Of a DNA stretch of 62,131 bases, positions 1 through 8,600 are shown piece after piece. This stretch comes from Gammaproteobacteria bacterium (GTDB taxonomy: Bacteria; Pseudomonadota; Gammaproteobacteria; JAJPIJ01), in the NCBI GenBank assembly GCA_021324815.1, contig JAJPIJ010000003.1:1-62131 (forward strand), written 5' to 3'. The first letter of the stretch is position 1, and each line of letters begins with the position of its first letter. Both the position numbers and the translations under genes were made by a program. The notes under the pieces were generated by a model that did not search any database, was not told the DNA's origin, and saw only the letters and a program-made list of their open reading frames with translations.

Positions 1-919
1 CAAGGTGCTGGACGACGTCAGCCTGCTCTACAGCGGCATCGAGGCGCTGCCGGCGGATTTCTGGGAGCAGCACGGCGAGAAACTGGAATGCTGGCAGGAG
101 GGCAACCGCACCTTCTACGCCATCCGCGGCCCGCTGGTGCGGAAGCTCTGCCCCAACCAGTGCCTGTACGCGCCGGGCGAGGAGGGGCTGGAGGCCATCG
201 TCCGCCGCGTCGAGGACGGGCGCGCCGTGATCGAGCGCGCCGTCGACTACCGCACCGCGCACAACGCGGTCTGGGGCATCACCGCCCGCAACCGCGAACA
301 GAATTTCGTGCTCAACTTTCTCATGGACCCGGAGATCGATTTCGTCTCGGTGCTGGGCACGGCGGGCACCGGCAAGACGCTGCTCGCGCTCGCCGCCGGC
401 CTGATGCAGACCATGGAAATCAAGCGCTACCGCGAGATCATCATGACGCGCGTCACCATCCCGGTGGGCGAGGACATCGGCTTCCTGCCCGGCACCGAGG
501 AGGAGAAGATGACGCCGTGGATGGGCGCGCTGCTGGACAATCTCGAGGTGCTGACGCAGACCGAGGTCGGCGGCGAGTGGGGCCGGGCGGCGACGGCCGA
601 ACTGCTGTCCAAGCGCATCAAGATCCGCTCGGTCAACTTCATGCGCGGGCGCACCTTCCTCAACCGCTACATCATCCTCGACGAGGCGCAGAACCTGACC
701 AGCAAGCAGATGAAAACGCTCATCACCCGCGCCGGGCCGGGCACCAAGATCCTCGCCATCGGCAACATCGGCCAGATCGACACGCCCTATCTCTCCGAGA
801 CCACCTCCGGCCTGACCTACGTGGTGGACCGCTTCAAGGGCTGGACGCACAGCGGCCACATCATCCTCCTGCGCGGCGAACGCTCGCGGCTGGCGGACTA
901 CGCCACCGAGTGCCTGTAG
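1..919 (+). CDS. PhoH-family PIN/ATPase protein, C-terminal part (5' end outside window)
   Basis: The reading frame is open through the left edge, so the gene starts before the window; the GTG at 5 is internal. What is seen is a linker followed by a PhoH P-loop ATPase domain. The Walker A motif GTAGTGKT lies at bases 355-378 and the Walker B motif YIILDEAQN at 668-694. A downstream MKTLITRAGPGTK segment is also typical of PhoH. The length and the piece before the ATPase fit the PIN-PhoH (PhoH2/YlaK-like) type, in which an N-terminal PIN nuclease is fused to the ATPase; such proteins have been described as RNA helicase/RNase toxins. The PIN domain itself is not visible here. The CHAD gene follows after 82 bases. 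Family assignment is firm; the cellular role is not. Confidence 0.9.
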   Translation, partial: KVLDDVSLLYSGIEALPADFWEQHGEKLECWQEGNRTFYAIRGPLVRKLCPNQCLYAPGEEGLEAIVRRVEDGRAVIERAVDYRTAHNAVWGITARNREQNFVLNFLMDPEIDFVSVLGTAGTGKTLLALAAGLMQTMEIKRYREIIMTRVTIPVGEDIGFLPGTEEEKMTPWMGALLDNLEVLTQTEVGGEWGRAATAELLSKRIKIRSVNFMRGRTFLNRYIILDEAQNLTSKQMKTLITRAGPGTKILAIGNIGQIDTPYLSETTSGLTYVVDRFKGWTHSGHIILLRGERSRLADYATECL

Positions 920-1001
920 GCGGCCGGGCCGTGCCGGGCGGCCTTTGTTGGTATGATCGTCAAAACCGGGCAGGTGCCGGCCTTTCGAAGAAGACGGTTG
1001 C

Positions 1002-1922
1002 ATGGACACGACTTCACGATCATCCGGTTCCAAGAACGCCCCCCCGGCCCGGGCCACGCTGGCGCGGATCCTGGAGGGTTACCGTCGCGCCATGGAGGCC
1101 AGCGAGGCGGGGGTGCTGGAGGATGTCGATATCGAGGCGTTGCATGACTTCCGCGTCGCCATCCGCCGCACGCGCACGCTGCTGAAATTCACCGGCCAGG
1201 TCTTCGATTCGAGATCGCACCGGCGCTTCCGGGAGGATTTTTCCAGGCTCGCCAAATCCACCGGCGATCTGCGCGATCTGGACGTGTTTCTCTCGCAATG
1301 GGAGGAGCAGACGGGGCGGTTGCGGGTGGCGCCCGCCACGCTGGCGCCCATGCGCGTCCTGCTTCTGCGCCGCCGCCATCTGGCTTTCAACCGCCTGGTG
1401 CGGCTCATGCGCAGCCCGTGGTATCGCAATTTCAGGAGAGCGTGGAAGGCGCTGCTGGCGCGGGAGGGACGGCGCGCTGCCGGCGGTGGGGACGCCGGCG
1501 CGGTCGCCGGCGCGGCGTTGCAGGCCGCCTTCTCCAGGGTCATCAAGCTTGGCGGCGGCCAGCGCCGGCGCGGCTCCATGGAACAACTGCATGAATTGCG
1601 CAAGGCCTGCAAGGAGCTGCGTTATCTGCTGGAGGCGTTCAAGGAATTGTACGGGAAGGATCGCTTCGAGGCGCCGATCAATGGCCTCAAGGATCTCCAG
1701 GACAACCTGGGCGAAATCTGCGATTTTGCGATCCAGCAGAACATCGTGCGTGAACTGCGCCTGCGCCTGACGGCGGAGGGCGGGGTGGCGCTTTATCCCG
1801 TCATGGTACGATGGGCCAAATGGCTGCGAAAACGCCGGGACCGCGCCCGCGACTCCTTCGCGGACAGCTACGATCGATTTGTGCGCAAGCGCAATCGCAA
1901 ATTATTCGAGGCGATTGCCTGA
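1002..1922 (+). CDS. CHAD domain protein
   Basis: The 306-residue soluble protein is made almost wholly of alpha-helices with the CHAD signature. A conserved histidine lies in EALHDFRVAIRR (H48 and the following arginines), and a second positively charged helix pair includes HELRKACKELRYLLE. CHAD domains (conserved histidine alpha-helical domain) bind inorganic polyphosphate through these basic residues, so a polyphosphate-granule or polyphosphate-metabolism role is likely from family knowledge. No adenylate-cyclase-like CYTH domain is fused to it, unlike the ygiF-type two-domain proteins. The ATG at 1002 is preceded by a GAAGA-like ribosome site. It lies between phoH and an MFS gene on the same strand; whether they share a transcript is not clear. 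Confidence 0.9.
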   Translation: MDTTSRSSGSKNAPPARATLARILEGYRRAMEASEAGVLEDVDIEALHDFRVAIRRTRTLLKFTGQVFDSRSHRRFREDFSRLAKSTGDLRDLDVFLSQWEEQTGRLRVAPATLAPMRVLLLRRRHLAFNRLVRLMRSPWYRNFRRAWKALLAREGRRAAGGGDAGAVAGAALQAAFSRVIKLGGGQRRRGSMEQLHELRKACKELRYLLEAFKELYGKDRFEAPINGLKDLQDNLGEICDFAIQQNIVRELRLRLTAEGGVALYPVMVRWAKWLRKRRDRARDSFADSYDRFVRKRNRKLFEAIA

Positions 1923-1982
1923 AAGACGGTCCTGTATTTTTCGTTGCCGCCCGCCGCGGCGGATTTTGAAAAAGGCCCTCGC

Positions 1983-3176
1983 GTGAATCGCCCATCGATA
2001 TACCGGCTGCCGCCCGTCGTCTGGCTGCTAGGGACGGTTTCGCTCATGAACGACGCCGCGAGCGAAATGATCACGCCGCTCTTGCCGCTCCTGCTCACCA
2101 CGCAGATGGGCGGCGGCGCCACCACCGTGGCGCTGGTCGAGGGCACGGCGGAGGCCGCCGCCAGCCTGCTCAAGCTGGTCTCCGGCTGGCTCGCCGATCG
2201 CACCGGCAGGCATCGCGGGCTCGTCCTCGGCGGCTACCTGCTTTCCAACACGGCGCGGCCGCTCATCGGCCTGGCGCCCGCATGGGGCGCGGTGCTCTCG
2301 CTGCGGTTCCTGGATCGCGCCGGCAAGGGCCTGCGCACCGCGCCGCGCGACGTCATCCTGACCGCCGGTGTCGCGGCCGGCGATCGGGGGCGCGCCTTCG
2401 GCGTGCACCGCGCGATGGATCATTGCGGCGCCATCGTCGGGCCGCTGCTGGCCCTGCCGCTGCTCAACGCCGGCCTGCCCATGCAGCACGTGTTTTTGTT
2501 CTCGGCGGTGCCCGGCGCGCTCGTGCTGCTGATGCTGTGGCGGGGGCTGCCCGCCGCGCCGCCAATCGCGCCGAATCACGCGCTGCCTGCATTGTCCTGG
2601 CGCAGGCTGGATGCGCGCTTGAAGGCCCTCATCTTCGCCGCCGTGGCGCTGACCTTGAGCACGCTGCCGGAGGCGTTTCTGGTCCTGTGGGCGGCGCAGG
2701 GCGGCATGACCCCCGCGACCGTGAGCCTGCTCTGGTCGCTGGCGCACGTGGTGAAGGTGACGGCCGCGTATCTGGCGGGGGTTTCCTCGGATCGCCGCGG
2801 CCGGCTGCCGGTGGTGATCACGGGCTGGAGCGTGCGCGTCATCGTGCTGCTGCTGATCGCCGCCGGCCTGCACGGGACCGGCGTGATCTGGGCGCTGTTC
2901 CTGCTTTACGCCGGCGCGCTGGCCAGCACCGAGGCGGCCGAGCGGGCGCTCATCGGCGACAACGCGCCGGAGCCACTGCGCGGCACGGTCTTCGGCTTGT
3001 ATCACCTGACCTGCGGATTGCTGGTGCTGCCCGGCGTCGCCGTGCTGGGCTGGCTGTGGGAGCATGTTTCAACACGGGCGGCGTTGTTGACCGCCGCGGC
3101 GGGCACGATGCTGTCCGTGCTGGTGCTCCTGATCCTCATCCACCCGGGATCGCGAAGCGCGCCCGCCCATGGCTGA
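1983..3176 (+). CDS. Major facilitator superfamily permease
   Basis: This is a polytopic membrane protein of about 397 residues with roughly 12 hydrophobic segments. The N-terminal half carries the MFS loop 2-3 signature (GWLADRTGRHRG) and a conserved RFLDRAGKGLRTAPRD segment typical of a group of drug/solute MFS transporters of unknown substrate. I chose the GTG at 1983 (VNRPSIYRLPP) because it starts directly before the first helix; a TTG at 1944 would add 13 residues of low plausibility. The last 8 bases overlap the start of queG, so the two are translationally coupled. The substrate cannot be read from the sequence. Confidence 0.85.
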   Translation: MNRPSIYRLPPVVWLLGTVSLMNDAASEMITPLLPLLLTTQMGGGATTVALVEGTAEAAASLLKLVSGWLADRTGRHRGLVLGGYLLSNTARPLIGLAPAWGAVLSLRFLDRAGKGLRTAPRDVILTAGVAAGDRGRAFGVHRAMDHCGAIVGPLLALPLLNAGLPMQHVFLFSAVPGALVLLMLWRGLPAAPPIAPNHALPALSWRRLDARLKALIFAAVALTLSTLPEAFLVLWAAQGGMTPATVSLLWSLAHVVKVTAAYLAGVSSDRRGRLPVVITGWSVRVIVLLLIAAGLHGTGVIWALFLLYAGALASTEAAERALIGDNAPEPLRGTVFGLYHLTCGLLVLPGVAVLGWLWEHVSTRAALLTAAAGTMLSVLVLLILIHPGSRSAPAHG

Positions 3177-4269
3177 GAAGAATCCCGCGCGAGCGGCGGA
3201 CGACACGCGCTGGCGGGAGCTGGCGCAGAACATCAAGGCCTGGGGCCGGGCGCTGGGCTTCCAGCAGGTGGGCATCGCCGGCATCGATCTGACGGCCGAC
3301 GAGCGTCATCTGCAGCAATGGCTTGCCCGCGGCTTTCACGGCGAGATGCACTACATGCAGCGGCACGGCGCCAAGCGCAGCCGGCCGGCCACGCTGCGCC
3401 CCGGCACCCTGCGCGTGATCACGGCGCGCATGGATTACTGGCCGCCGGCCCGCGATGCCTGGGCCGTGCTGCGCGCCCCGGCGCTCGCCTATGTGTCGCG
3501 CTACGCGCTGGGGCGCGATTATCACAAGCTGCTGCGTCGCCGCCTGCAAAAGCTCGCCGACCGCGTCACGGAACGGGCGGGCGAACACGGCTGCCGCGTG
3601 TTCGTGGACAGCGCGCCGGTGCTGGAGAAGGCGCTGGCGCGCAACGCCGGCCTGGGCTGGATCGGCAAGCACTCCAACCTCATCAACCGCGACGCCGGTT
3701 CGTGGTTTTTTCTGGGCGAGATTTACACCGACCTGCCGCTGCCCGCCGATCCGCCGCAGGCGGCCGAGCATTGCGGCACCTGCCGGGCGTGTCTGGACGT
3801 GTGCCCCACGCAGGCCATCGTCGCCCCCTACCAGGTTGACGCCCGCCGCTGCATTTCCTACCTCACCATCGAGCTGCGCGGCCCGATCCCGGAGCCGTTG
3901 CGGCCGCTCGTCGGCAACCGCGTCTTCGGCTGCGACGACTGCCAGTTGATCTGCCCCTGGAACCGCTTCGCGAAATTGTCGGCGGAAAGGGATTTCCACG
4001 CGCGCCACGGCCTCGACGCGCCGGACCTCGTGTCCCTGTTCCGCTGGAGCGAGGAGGAATTCGAACGCAACACGGCAGGCTCGGCCATCCGCCGCATCGG
4101 TCATGAACGCTGGCTGCGCAACGTCGCGGTCGCGCTCGGCAACGCGCCGCGCACGGAAGCCGCCGTCGCCGCGTTGAAGGAAAAACTGTCGCATCCCTCC
4201 GCCCTGGTGCGTGAGCACGCGGCCTGGGCGCTCTCGCGCCATGAACCATCGTTGACGGGGCCAGTCTGA
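3169..4269 (+). CDS. queG: Epoxyqueuosine reductase QueG
   Basis: QueG performs the last step of queuosine synthesis, reducing epoxyqueuosine to queuosine in tRNA using cobalamin and two [4Fe-4S] clusters in the cytoplasm. The 366 residues show the catalytic region VDSAPVLEKALARNAGLGWIGK with Asp148. The first cluster has cysteines 202, 205, 208 and 212 (CGTCRACLDVC). The second uses Cys228 and the CDDCQLIC group at 255-262. A C-terminal HEAT-like helical part (roughly residues 300-366) binds the tRNA stem in the family. The ATG overlaps the end of the MFS gene (ATGGCTGA). Length and motifs are complete. Confidence 0.97.
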   Translation: MAEKNPARAADDTRWRELAQNIKAWGRALGFQQVGIAGIDLTADERHLQQWLARGFHGEMHYMQRHGAKRSRPATLRPGTLRVITARMDYWPPARDAWAVLRAPALAYVSRYALGRDYHKLLRRRLQKLADRVTERAGEHGCRVFVDSAPVLEKALARNAGLGWIGKHSNLINRDAGSWFFLGEIYTDLPLPADPPQAAEHCGTCRACLDVCPTQAIVAPYQVDARRCISYLTIELRGPIPEPLRPLVGNRVFGCDDCQLICPWNRFAKLSAERDFHARHGLDAPDLVSLFRWSEEEFERNTAGSAIRRIGHERWLRNVAVALGNAPRTEAAVAALKEKLSHPSALVREHAAWALSRHEPSLTGPV

Positions 4270-4275
4270 GTTTCC

Positions 4276-4794
4276 ATGTCGGCGAAAACGCGATTCAAAC
4301 AGGCATGGTCATTGTTGCTGGCCACGCTGCTCGCGGTGATCAGCCTGTCCGTGCGCGCCGAGGGCGTGGCGGCGCCGGACTTCGCGCTCAGGCGCCCCGA
4401 TGGAGAGACGGTGCGCTTGAGCGAATTGCGCGGACGGACGGTGGTCGTGATGTTCTGGGCCACCTGGTGCCCCCTGTGCAAACGTCTTTTGCCCGGCATC
4501 CAGAAATTGATCGACAGCCATGCCGGCGCGCCGCTCAAGGTGCTGGCCGTGGACGTCTGGGACGACGGCGATCCGGCGGCCTACATGAAATCCGCAGGCT
4601 ACACGCCCGAGGTGCTGTTGAAGGGCGACGCGGTGGCCAAGGCCTGGGGCGTGCAGGGTACGCCGACGGTGTTTGTCGTGAACCCCGCCGGGCGGGTGAT
4701 ATACGTGACCAGCAATTCCGATCCAGAAAACAAGGAACTGGGGGAGATGGTCGACAAATCCCTCGGGCAGGCGGCGGACGCGCCGGCGCATTAG
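4276..4794 (+). CDS. TlpA/ResA-like secreted thioredoxin
   Basis: The 172-residue protein begins with a signal peptide or N-terminal anchor (hydrophobic residues 11-28, ending near VRA). A thioredoxin fold of the AhpC-TSA/redoxin type follows. The active site is WCPLC (Cys65, Cys68), and the cis-proline lies in VQGTPTVFVV. Proteins of this group act in the periplasm as thiol-disulfide reductants, for example in cytochrome c maturation or protection of exported cysteines. The gene starts 6 bases after queG, so it is probably in the same transcript. Its last 4 bases overlap the convergent CDF transporter gene. The specific client is unknown. Confidence 0.88.
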   Translation: MSAKTRFKQAWSLLLATLLAVISLSVRAEGVAAPDFALRRPDGETVRLSELRGRTVVVMFWATWCPLCKRLLPGIQKLIDSHAGAPLKVLAVDVWDDGDPAAYMKSAGYTPEVLLKGDAVAKAWGVQGTPTVFVVNPAGRVIYVTSNSDPENKELGEMVDKSLGQAADAPAH

Positions 4795-5693
4795 GCGCCC
4801 ATTCCGCAATCCCCGTCCTGCCCGCAGCCGGCGTCGGTTTCCATCTGCAGCGTGGTGTGCCTGATGGCGAACCGGTGTTCCAGCAATTCCGCCAGCCGGC
4901 GGCGGATGCTCTGCTGCTCGGCGGGCTGATTGACCAGCACGTGCGCCGACAGCGACACCCGGCCGCTGGTGATGGTCCAGACATGCAGATCATGCACGGC
5001 TTGTATCCCCCGTACGCCGGCCATCGCCGTCCTCACCTGCTCGACGTCGATATGTGACGGGGCGCTTTCCATCAGCACGAACACGGTCTCCCTGAGCAGC
5101 AGCCAGGCCGAGTGGGCGATCAACAGGCTGATGAGCAGGGACGCCGCTGGATCCACCCAGGTCCAGCCCGCCGCCCATGCGGCGAGACCCGCCAGCAGCG
5201 CGGCCACGCTGCCCAGTGCGTCCGACATCACGTGCAGCCACACGCCGCGGACGTTGTAGTTGTCGTGCGCGCCGCCGCCCAGGAGCTTCAATCCGGTGAG
5301 GTTGACGACGAGCCCGCCGGCCGCCACCGCCATGACGGCGGGCCCCAGGATCAGATGCGGCGCCCGCAACCGCCGCCAGGCCTCCAGAATGATGAAGACG
5401 GCGATGACGATCAAACTCACGCTGTTGACCAGCGCCGCGAGAATCTCGGTGCGGTGAAATCCATAGGTATGCGTGGAGGTGGGCGGCTTCTGCGCGAACC
5501 ACATCGCGAACAGCGTCAACGCCAGCGAGGCGATGTCCGAGAACATGTGCCCGGCGTCGGCCAGCAGCGCCAGCGAATGCGCGTACCAGCCGCCGGCGAT
5601 CTCCAGCACCATGTAAATCGCGGTGATGAACAGCATCAGGCTGATGCGCCCGCGGATGACCCGGCGGTCGGTCAGTGAATCTTCGGCGGCCAT
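4791..5693 (-). CDS. Cation diffusion facilitator (Zn2+/Cd2+/Co2+ efflux, CzcD/ZitB-like)
   Basis: CDF proteins exchange cytoplasmic divalent metal for protons. The 300 residues contain six predicted membrane helices. The metal site is formed by His49 and Asp53 in helix 2 (LLADAGHMFSD) and His154 and Asp158 in helix 5 (HVMSDALGS), which is the HD/HD pattern of zinc transporters. A C-terminal cytoplasmic metal-binding domain follows (EQVRTAMAGVRGIQAVHDLHVW). The tail contains CGQDGDCGMGA, a possible extra thiol site. I prefer the ATG at 5693 over an upstream TTG at 5735, which would lie inside a palindromic operator-like site. It is transcribed away from the uptake genes, so export and import sit side by side. 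Confidence 0.92.
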   Translation of the reverse strand: MAAEDSLTDRRVIRGRISLMLFITAIYMVLEIAGGWYAHSLALLADAGHMFSDIASLALTLFAMWFAQKPPTSTHTYGFHRTEILAALVNSVSLIVIAVFIILEAWRRLRAPHLILGPAVMAVAAGGLVVNLTGLKLLGGGAHDNYNVRGVWLHVMSDALGSVAALLAGLAAWAAGWTWVDPAASLLISLLIAHSAWLLLRETVFVLMESAPSHIDVEQVRTAMAGVRGIQAVHDLHVWTITSGRVSLSAHVLVNQPAEQQSIRRRLAELLEHRFAIRHTTLQMETDAGCGQDGDCGMGA

Positions 5694-5723
5694 GGATGGC
5701 ACGTGGGGTCTTCTCTGCTGCGC

Positions 5724-5739
5724 AATATTGTACAATTAT
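5724..5739. promoter_or_regulatory. AT-rich palindrome between CDF exporter and DUF2946-like gene, candidate operator
   Basis: The perfect 10-base palindrome ATTGTACAAT occupies 5727-5736 inside an AT-rich 16-base segment, in otherwise GC-rich DNA. It sits between the start of the minus-strand CDF gene (5693) and the plus-strand metal-related genes (5806 onwards). That is where a regulator controlling both directions would bind. It does not clearly match the Zur or SmtB/ArsR consensus I know, so the regulator is not identified. Confidence 0.4.
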
Positions 5740-5805
5740 CGCATGAGTCCACGTTCGCAATCCGGCAGGGTGCCGTCGAGACCGTTCCTCCCGCGGTGGA
5801 GCGAT

Positions 5806-6180
5806 ATGCGCAGGCGCACGCTGGCCGGGCTGTTGATGTGCGCACTCCTGTTTCAGGGAATACTGTCGTCCGCTCACTCCTATGTCCACGCCAGGGCCTT
5901 CGGGCCATCGTCCTCCTTCCGGGAGTTTCGTGGTGGAACGCATGGTGCTGATGCGCCGGGGACGGCGGGAGTTCCGGCGCACAACAACCGGAACGATGAA
6001 ACAAATTGTCCAATCTGCCTGGCCCTGCTCATGGGCGGGACCTGCGTCCCCGCGCAGTCCACCGGTCTGGCGCCCGATGCCGTTGCGAATGGCTTGACCG
6101 TTCCTTTTGCAGCGTCCGTAGTCGCCAGCAAAACCCGGCATTCCCCCGTCCGTCCCCGCGCCCCACCCCCAATCGGTTAG
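5806..6180 (+). CDS. DUF2946-like small exported protein
   Basis: The 124-residue protein has an N-terminal signal peptide or anchor (RRRTLAGLLMCALLFQGI). A mid-protein Cys pair follows in TNCPICLAL (Cys68, Cys71), with several histidines before it (H24, H28, H46, H59). This arrangement resembles the DUF2946 family, whose members often lie beside metal transporter or TonB receptor genes. The ATG at 5806 has GGAG a few bases upstream; another in-frame ATG at 5743 would place a basic, non-hydrophobic extension before the signal peptide and seems less likely. The gene is upstream of and co-directional with the porin-znuA-znuB genes. A role in periplasmic zinc or copper handling is inference. Confidence 0.65.
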   Translation: MRRRTLAGLLMCALLFQGILSSAHSYVHARAFGPSSSFREFRGGTHGADAPGTAGVPAHNNRNDETNCPICLALLMGGTCVPAQSTGLAPDAVANGLTVPFAASVVASKTRHSPVRPRAPPPIG

Positions 6181-6309
6181 TTGATTCGAACGGCTCGCGC
6201 CGCCGCCGGCTGTCGGCGGCGCGGCGCGCTGGCTTTTTTGCGGCGGTGTTCGTTGGCCGCCGCCTGCTTCCAGCAGGCGACATTGACAATCGAATGATGG
6301 AGTCCGCAC

Positions 6310-7665
6310 ATGAACACGACCAGATTTGTGATTGCGGCGTGCGCCGCAATCGGGGCGTTGTCCTGCCCCGGCACCGGTTTTGCAGCGAGTGATCAGGAAC
6401 TCAAGGAGATACAGCAACAGATCCAGGCCCTCAAGAGCGAATACGAGGAAAAGATAAAATCCCTGGAGGCGCGTCTGGAGGCGGCCGAGCAGGCCGCCAG
6501 GGCGGCGGAGGCCAAGGCCGCCGCGGCGCAGACCGGCGTCGCCGCCGCCACGCCGCCGCCGGCTCCTCCGCCCCCGGCCCAACCCGTGGCGCCGGCGGCG
6601 GCGGGTGCATTCAACCCGGCCATCAGCGCAGTGCTGCTCGGAACCTTCGGCCAGTTTTCCAGGAATCCGGACAAGGCCAGGATTCCCGGCTTTGAGCTGG
6701 GGCCGGACGCCGGGGCAGGCGAGCGCGGTTTCTCGCTCAATGAATCCGAGGTCGATCTCGCCGCCAACATCGATCAGGCCCTCTACGGCAGCCTGGTGAT
6801 CGCCCTTCAGCCCGACAACACCGTGAATGTCGAGGAAGGCTATCTGCAGACCACCAGCCTGCCGTGGGGATTCACGGTCAAGGCGGGGCGGTTTTTTTCC
6901 GGCATCGGCTATTTGAACGAGCAGCACATCCACGCCTGGGACTTCGTCGACGCGCCGCTGCCCTACCGCGCGTTGTTGAACACGCAGTACGGCGACGACG
7001 GCGGGCAGGTGCGCTGGCTGGCGCCGACGGATTGGTTCCTCGAGTTCGGCGGCGAGGCCTTCCGCGGCGATGCCTTCCCGGCGGCCAACGGCCCCGGCCA
7101 CGGCAAGGGCGCGGGCAGCCTGTTTGTCCACAGCGGCGGCGACATCGGCGAAAGCAGCAGCTGGCTCGCCGGTCTTTCTTATCTGCAGACCCGCGCCGGC
7201 GACAGGGTCACCGGCGCTGACGTGTTCAGCGGCCGCGATCACATCGGCATCGCCAGCCTGGTCTACAAGTGGGCGCCGCAGGGCAATCCCACGCAGCGCA
7301 ATCTGATCCTGACCGGTGAATTCTTCCACGGCCTGGAGGAAGGGACGTTCGACGGCAACCGCTTCGATCAATGGCGCGACGGCTGGTATCTCCAGGGCGT
7401 GTATCAATTCATGCCGCGCTGGCGGATCGGCTTCCGCCACGACGAACTGGATTCGGATCGGCTTGCAGGCGTCTTCGCGGGCGGGACGCTCGACAACCTT
7501 GGCCACGTGCCGCGGCGGAACACGGCGCTGCTCGAATTCGACACCAGCGAATTCGCCCGCTTCCGCCTGCAATACACGCGCGATGACGCGGATCTGACCA
7601 CCGACGACGAGGTCCTGCTGACCTACAACGTCACCTACGGGCCGCACGGCGCCCATCGTTTCTGA
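6310..7665 (+). CDS. Outer-membrane porin-like beta-barrel protein with N-terminal coiled coil
   Basis: The 451 residues start with a signal peptide (cleavage near GFAAS). An Ala/Glu/Lys-rich coiled coil follows at about residues 28-75, then a Pro/Ala linker. The rest is an aromatic and Gly/Asp-rich body with alternating strands and an outer-membrane-type C-terminus ending in Phe (YGPHGAHRF). The coiled coil plus barrel architecture recalls trimeric porins. It has no visible TonB box or plug, so facilitated diffusion is more likely than TonB-dependent uptake. The ATG has TGGAGT upstream. It ends 11 bases before znuA, so it probably forms an operon with it and supplies metal passage across the outer membrane. 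Substrate is inferred from context only. Confidence 0.75.
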   Translation: MNTTRFVIAACAAIGALSCPGTGFAASDQELKEIQQQIQALKSEYEEKIKSLEARLEAAEQAARAAEAKAAAAQTGVAAATPPPAPPPPAQPVAPAAAGAFNPAISAVLLGTFGQFSRNPDKARIPGFELGPDAGAGERGFSLNESEVDLAANIDQALYGSLVIALQPDNTVNVEEGYLQTTSLPWGFTVKAGRFFSGIGYLNEQHIHAWDFVDAPLPYRALLNTQYGDDGGQVRWLAPTDWFLEFGGEAFRGDAFPAANGPGHGKGAGSLFVHSGGDIGESSSWLAGLSYLQTRAGDRVTGADVFSGRDHIGIASLVYKWAPQGNPTQRNLILTGEFFHGLEEGTFDGNRFDQWRDGWYLQGVYQFMPRWRIGFRHDELDSDRLAGVFAGGTLDNLGHVPRRNTALLEFDTSEFARFRLQYTRDDADLTTDDEVLLTYNVTYGPHGAHRF

Positions 7666-7676
7666 GGAGAGAAAAC

Positions 7677-8600
7677 ATGCGAACGATACTGTCTGTCCTG
7701 CTCGGCGTCATCGCCGTCACCACTGCACCGCCGGCACTGGCGGCGCTGAACGTCTTTGCCTGCGAGCCGGAGTGGGGCGCGCTCGTGACCGAACTCGGCG
7801 GCGACAAGGTCTCGGTATACGTCGCCACCACCGGCCGACAAGACCCGCACCAGATCCAGGCGCGGCCCAGCCTGATCGCCCAGGCGCGCAAGGCCGATCT
7901 CACGGTGTGCACGGGCGCCGAGCTTGAGATCGGCTGGATGCCCATGGTCGAGCGCTCCGCGGCCAACGCCCGCATTCAGCCGGGCGCGCCCGGCGCCTTC
8001 GAGGCGGCGTCCCACGTGCGTCTGCTCGAGATACCGGCGCGCCTGGATCGGGCCGAGGGCGACATCCACGCCTCCGGCAATCCGCACATCCAGACCGACC
8101 CGCGCAATATCCTGACCGTGGCGAAACCATTGTCGGACAAACTGGCGGAACTCGATCCGGCCAATGCCGCGTATTACGACAATCGCCATGCCGACTTCGT
8201 GCATCGCTGGACACAGGCGCTGCAGCGCTGGCAGGCGGAGGCGGCGCCGCTCAAGGGGGTGCCGGTGGCCGTCCAGCACAAGAGCTGGGTCTACTTTTTT
8301 GACTGGACGGGGTTGCGGGAAATCGTCGCGCTCGAACCGAAGCCGGGCATCCCGCCCTCCAGCGGCTATCTGGCGCAGGTGCTGGAGCAGGTGCGGCGGG
8401 AACCCGTGAAGATGGTCATTCGCGCCGCCTATGAAGACCCGCGACCCTCGGAGTTTTTATCGGAGCAGGCCAAAATCCCGGCGGTGGAGCTGCCCTTCAC
8501 CGTCGGCGGCACCGACGGCGCCGGGGATTTGTTCAGCCTGTATGACGACACGTTGCACCGTTTGCTGGAGGCGCTGGGCCATGACTCTTCCAAGCCTTGA
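7677..8600 (+). CDS. znuA: ZnuA-type metal ABC transporter substrate-binding protein
   Basis: This is a periplasmic cluster A-I solute-binding protein of 307 residues with a signal peptide (cleavage near PPALA-ALN). Likely metal ligands are His58 (DPHQIQARPS), His137 (GNPHIQTDP), His201 (AVQHKSW) and an acidic residue in GGTDGAGD (Asp280 or Asp284). The His-rich loop common in ZnuA of enteric bacteria is absent, so Zn versus Mn specificity is uncertain, although the three-His pattern favours zinc. GAGGAG lies before the ATG. The end overlaps the permease gene by 20 bases, so the two are translationally coupled. Confidence 0.87.
   Translation: MRTILSVLLGVIAVTTAPPALAALNVFACEPEWGALVTELGGDKVSVYVATTGRQDPHQIQARPSLIAQARKADLTVCTGAELEIGWMPMVERSAANARIQPGAPGAFEAASHVRLLEIPARLDRAEGDIHASGNPHIQTDPRNILTVAKPLSDKLAELDPANAAYYDNRHADFVHRWTQALQRWQAEAAPLKGVPVAVQHKSWVYFFDWTGLREIVALEPKPGIPPSSGYLAQVLEQVRREPVKMVIRAAYEDPRPSEFLSEQAKIPAVELPFTVGGTDGAGDLFSLYDDTLHRLLEALGHDSSKP

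Noticed and set aside
6201-6239. GC-rich hairpin followed by six T after the DUF2946-like gene
   Set aside because: The 8-base stem (6201-6208/6214-6221) is about 12 bases from the T run, too far for a convincing intrinsic terminator, and the downstream genes probably share the transcript.
4990-7656. Long minus-strand frame opposite the DUF2946-like and porin-like genes
   Set aside because: It is antisense to genes with signal peptides, ribosome sites and family features, and has no recognisable domain.
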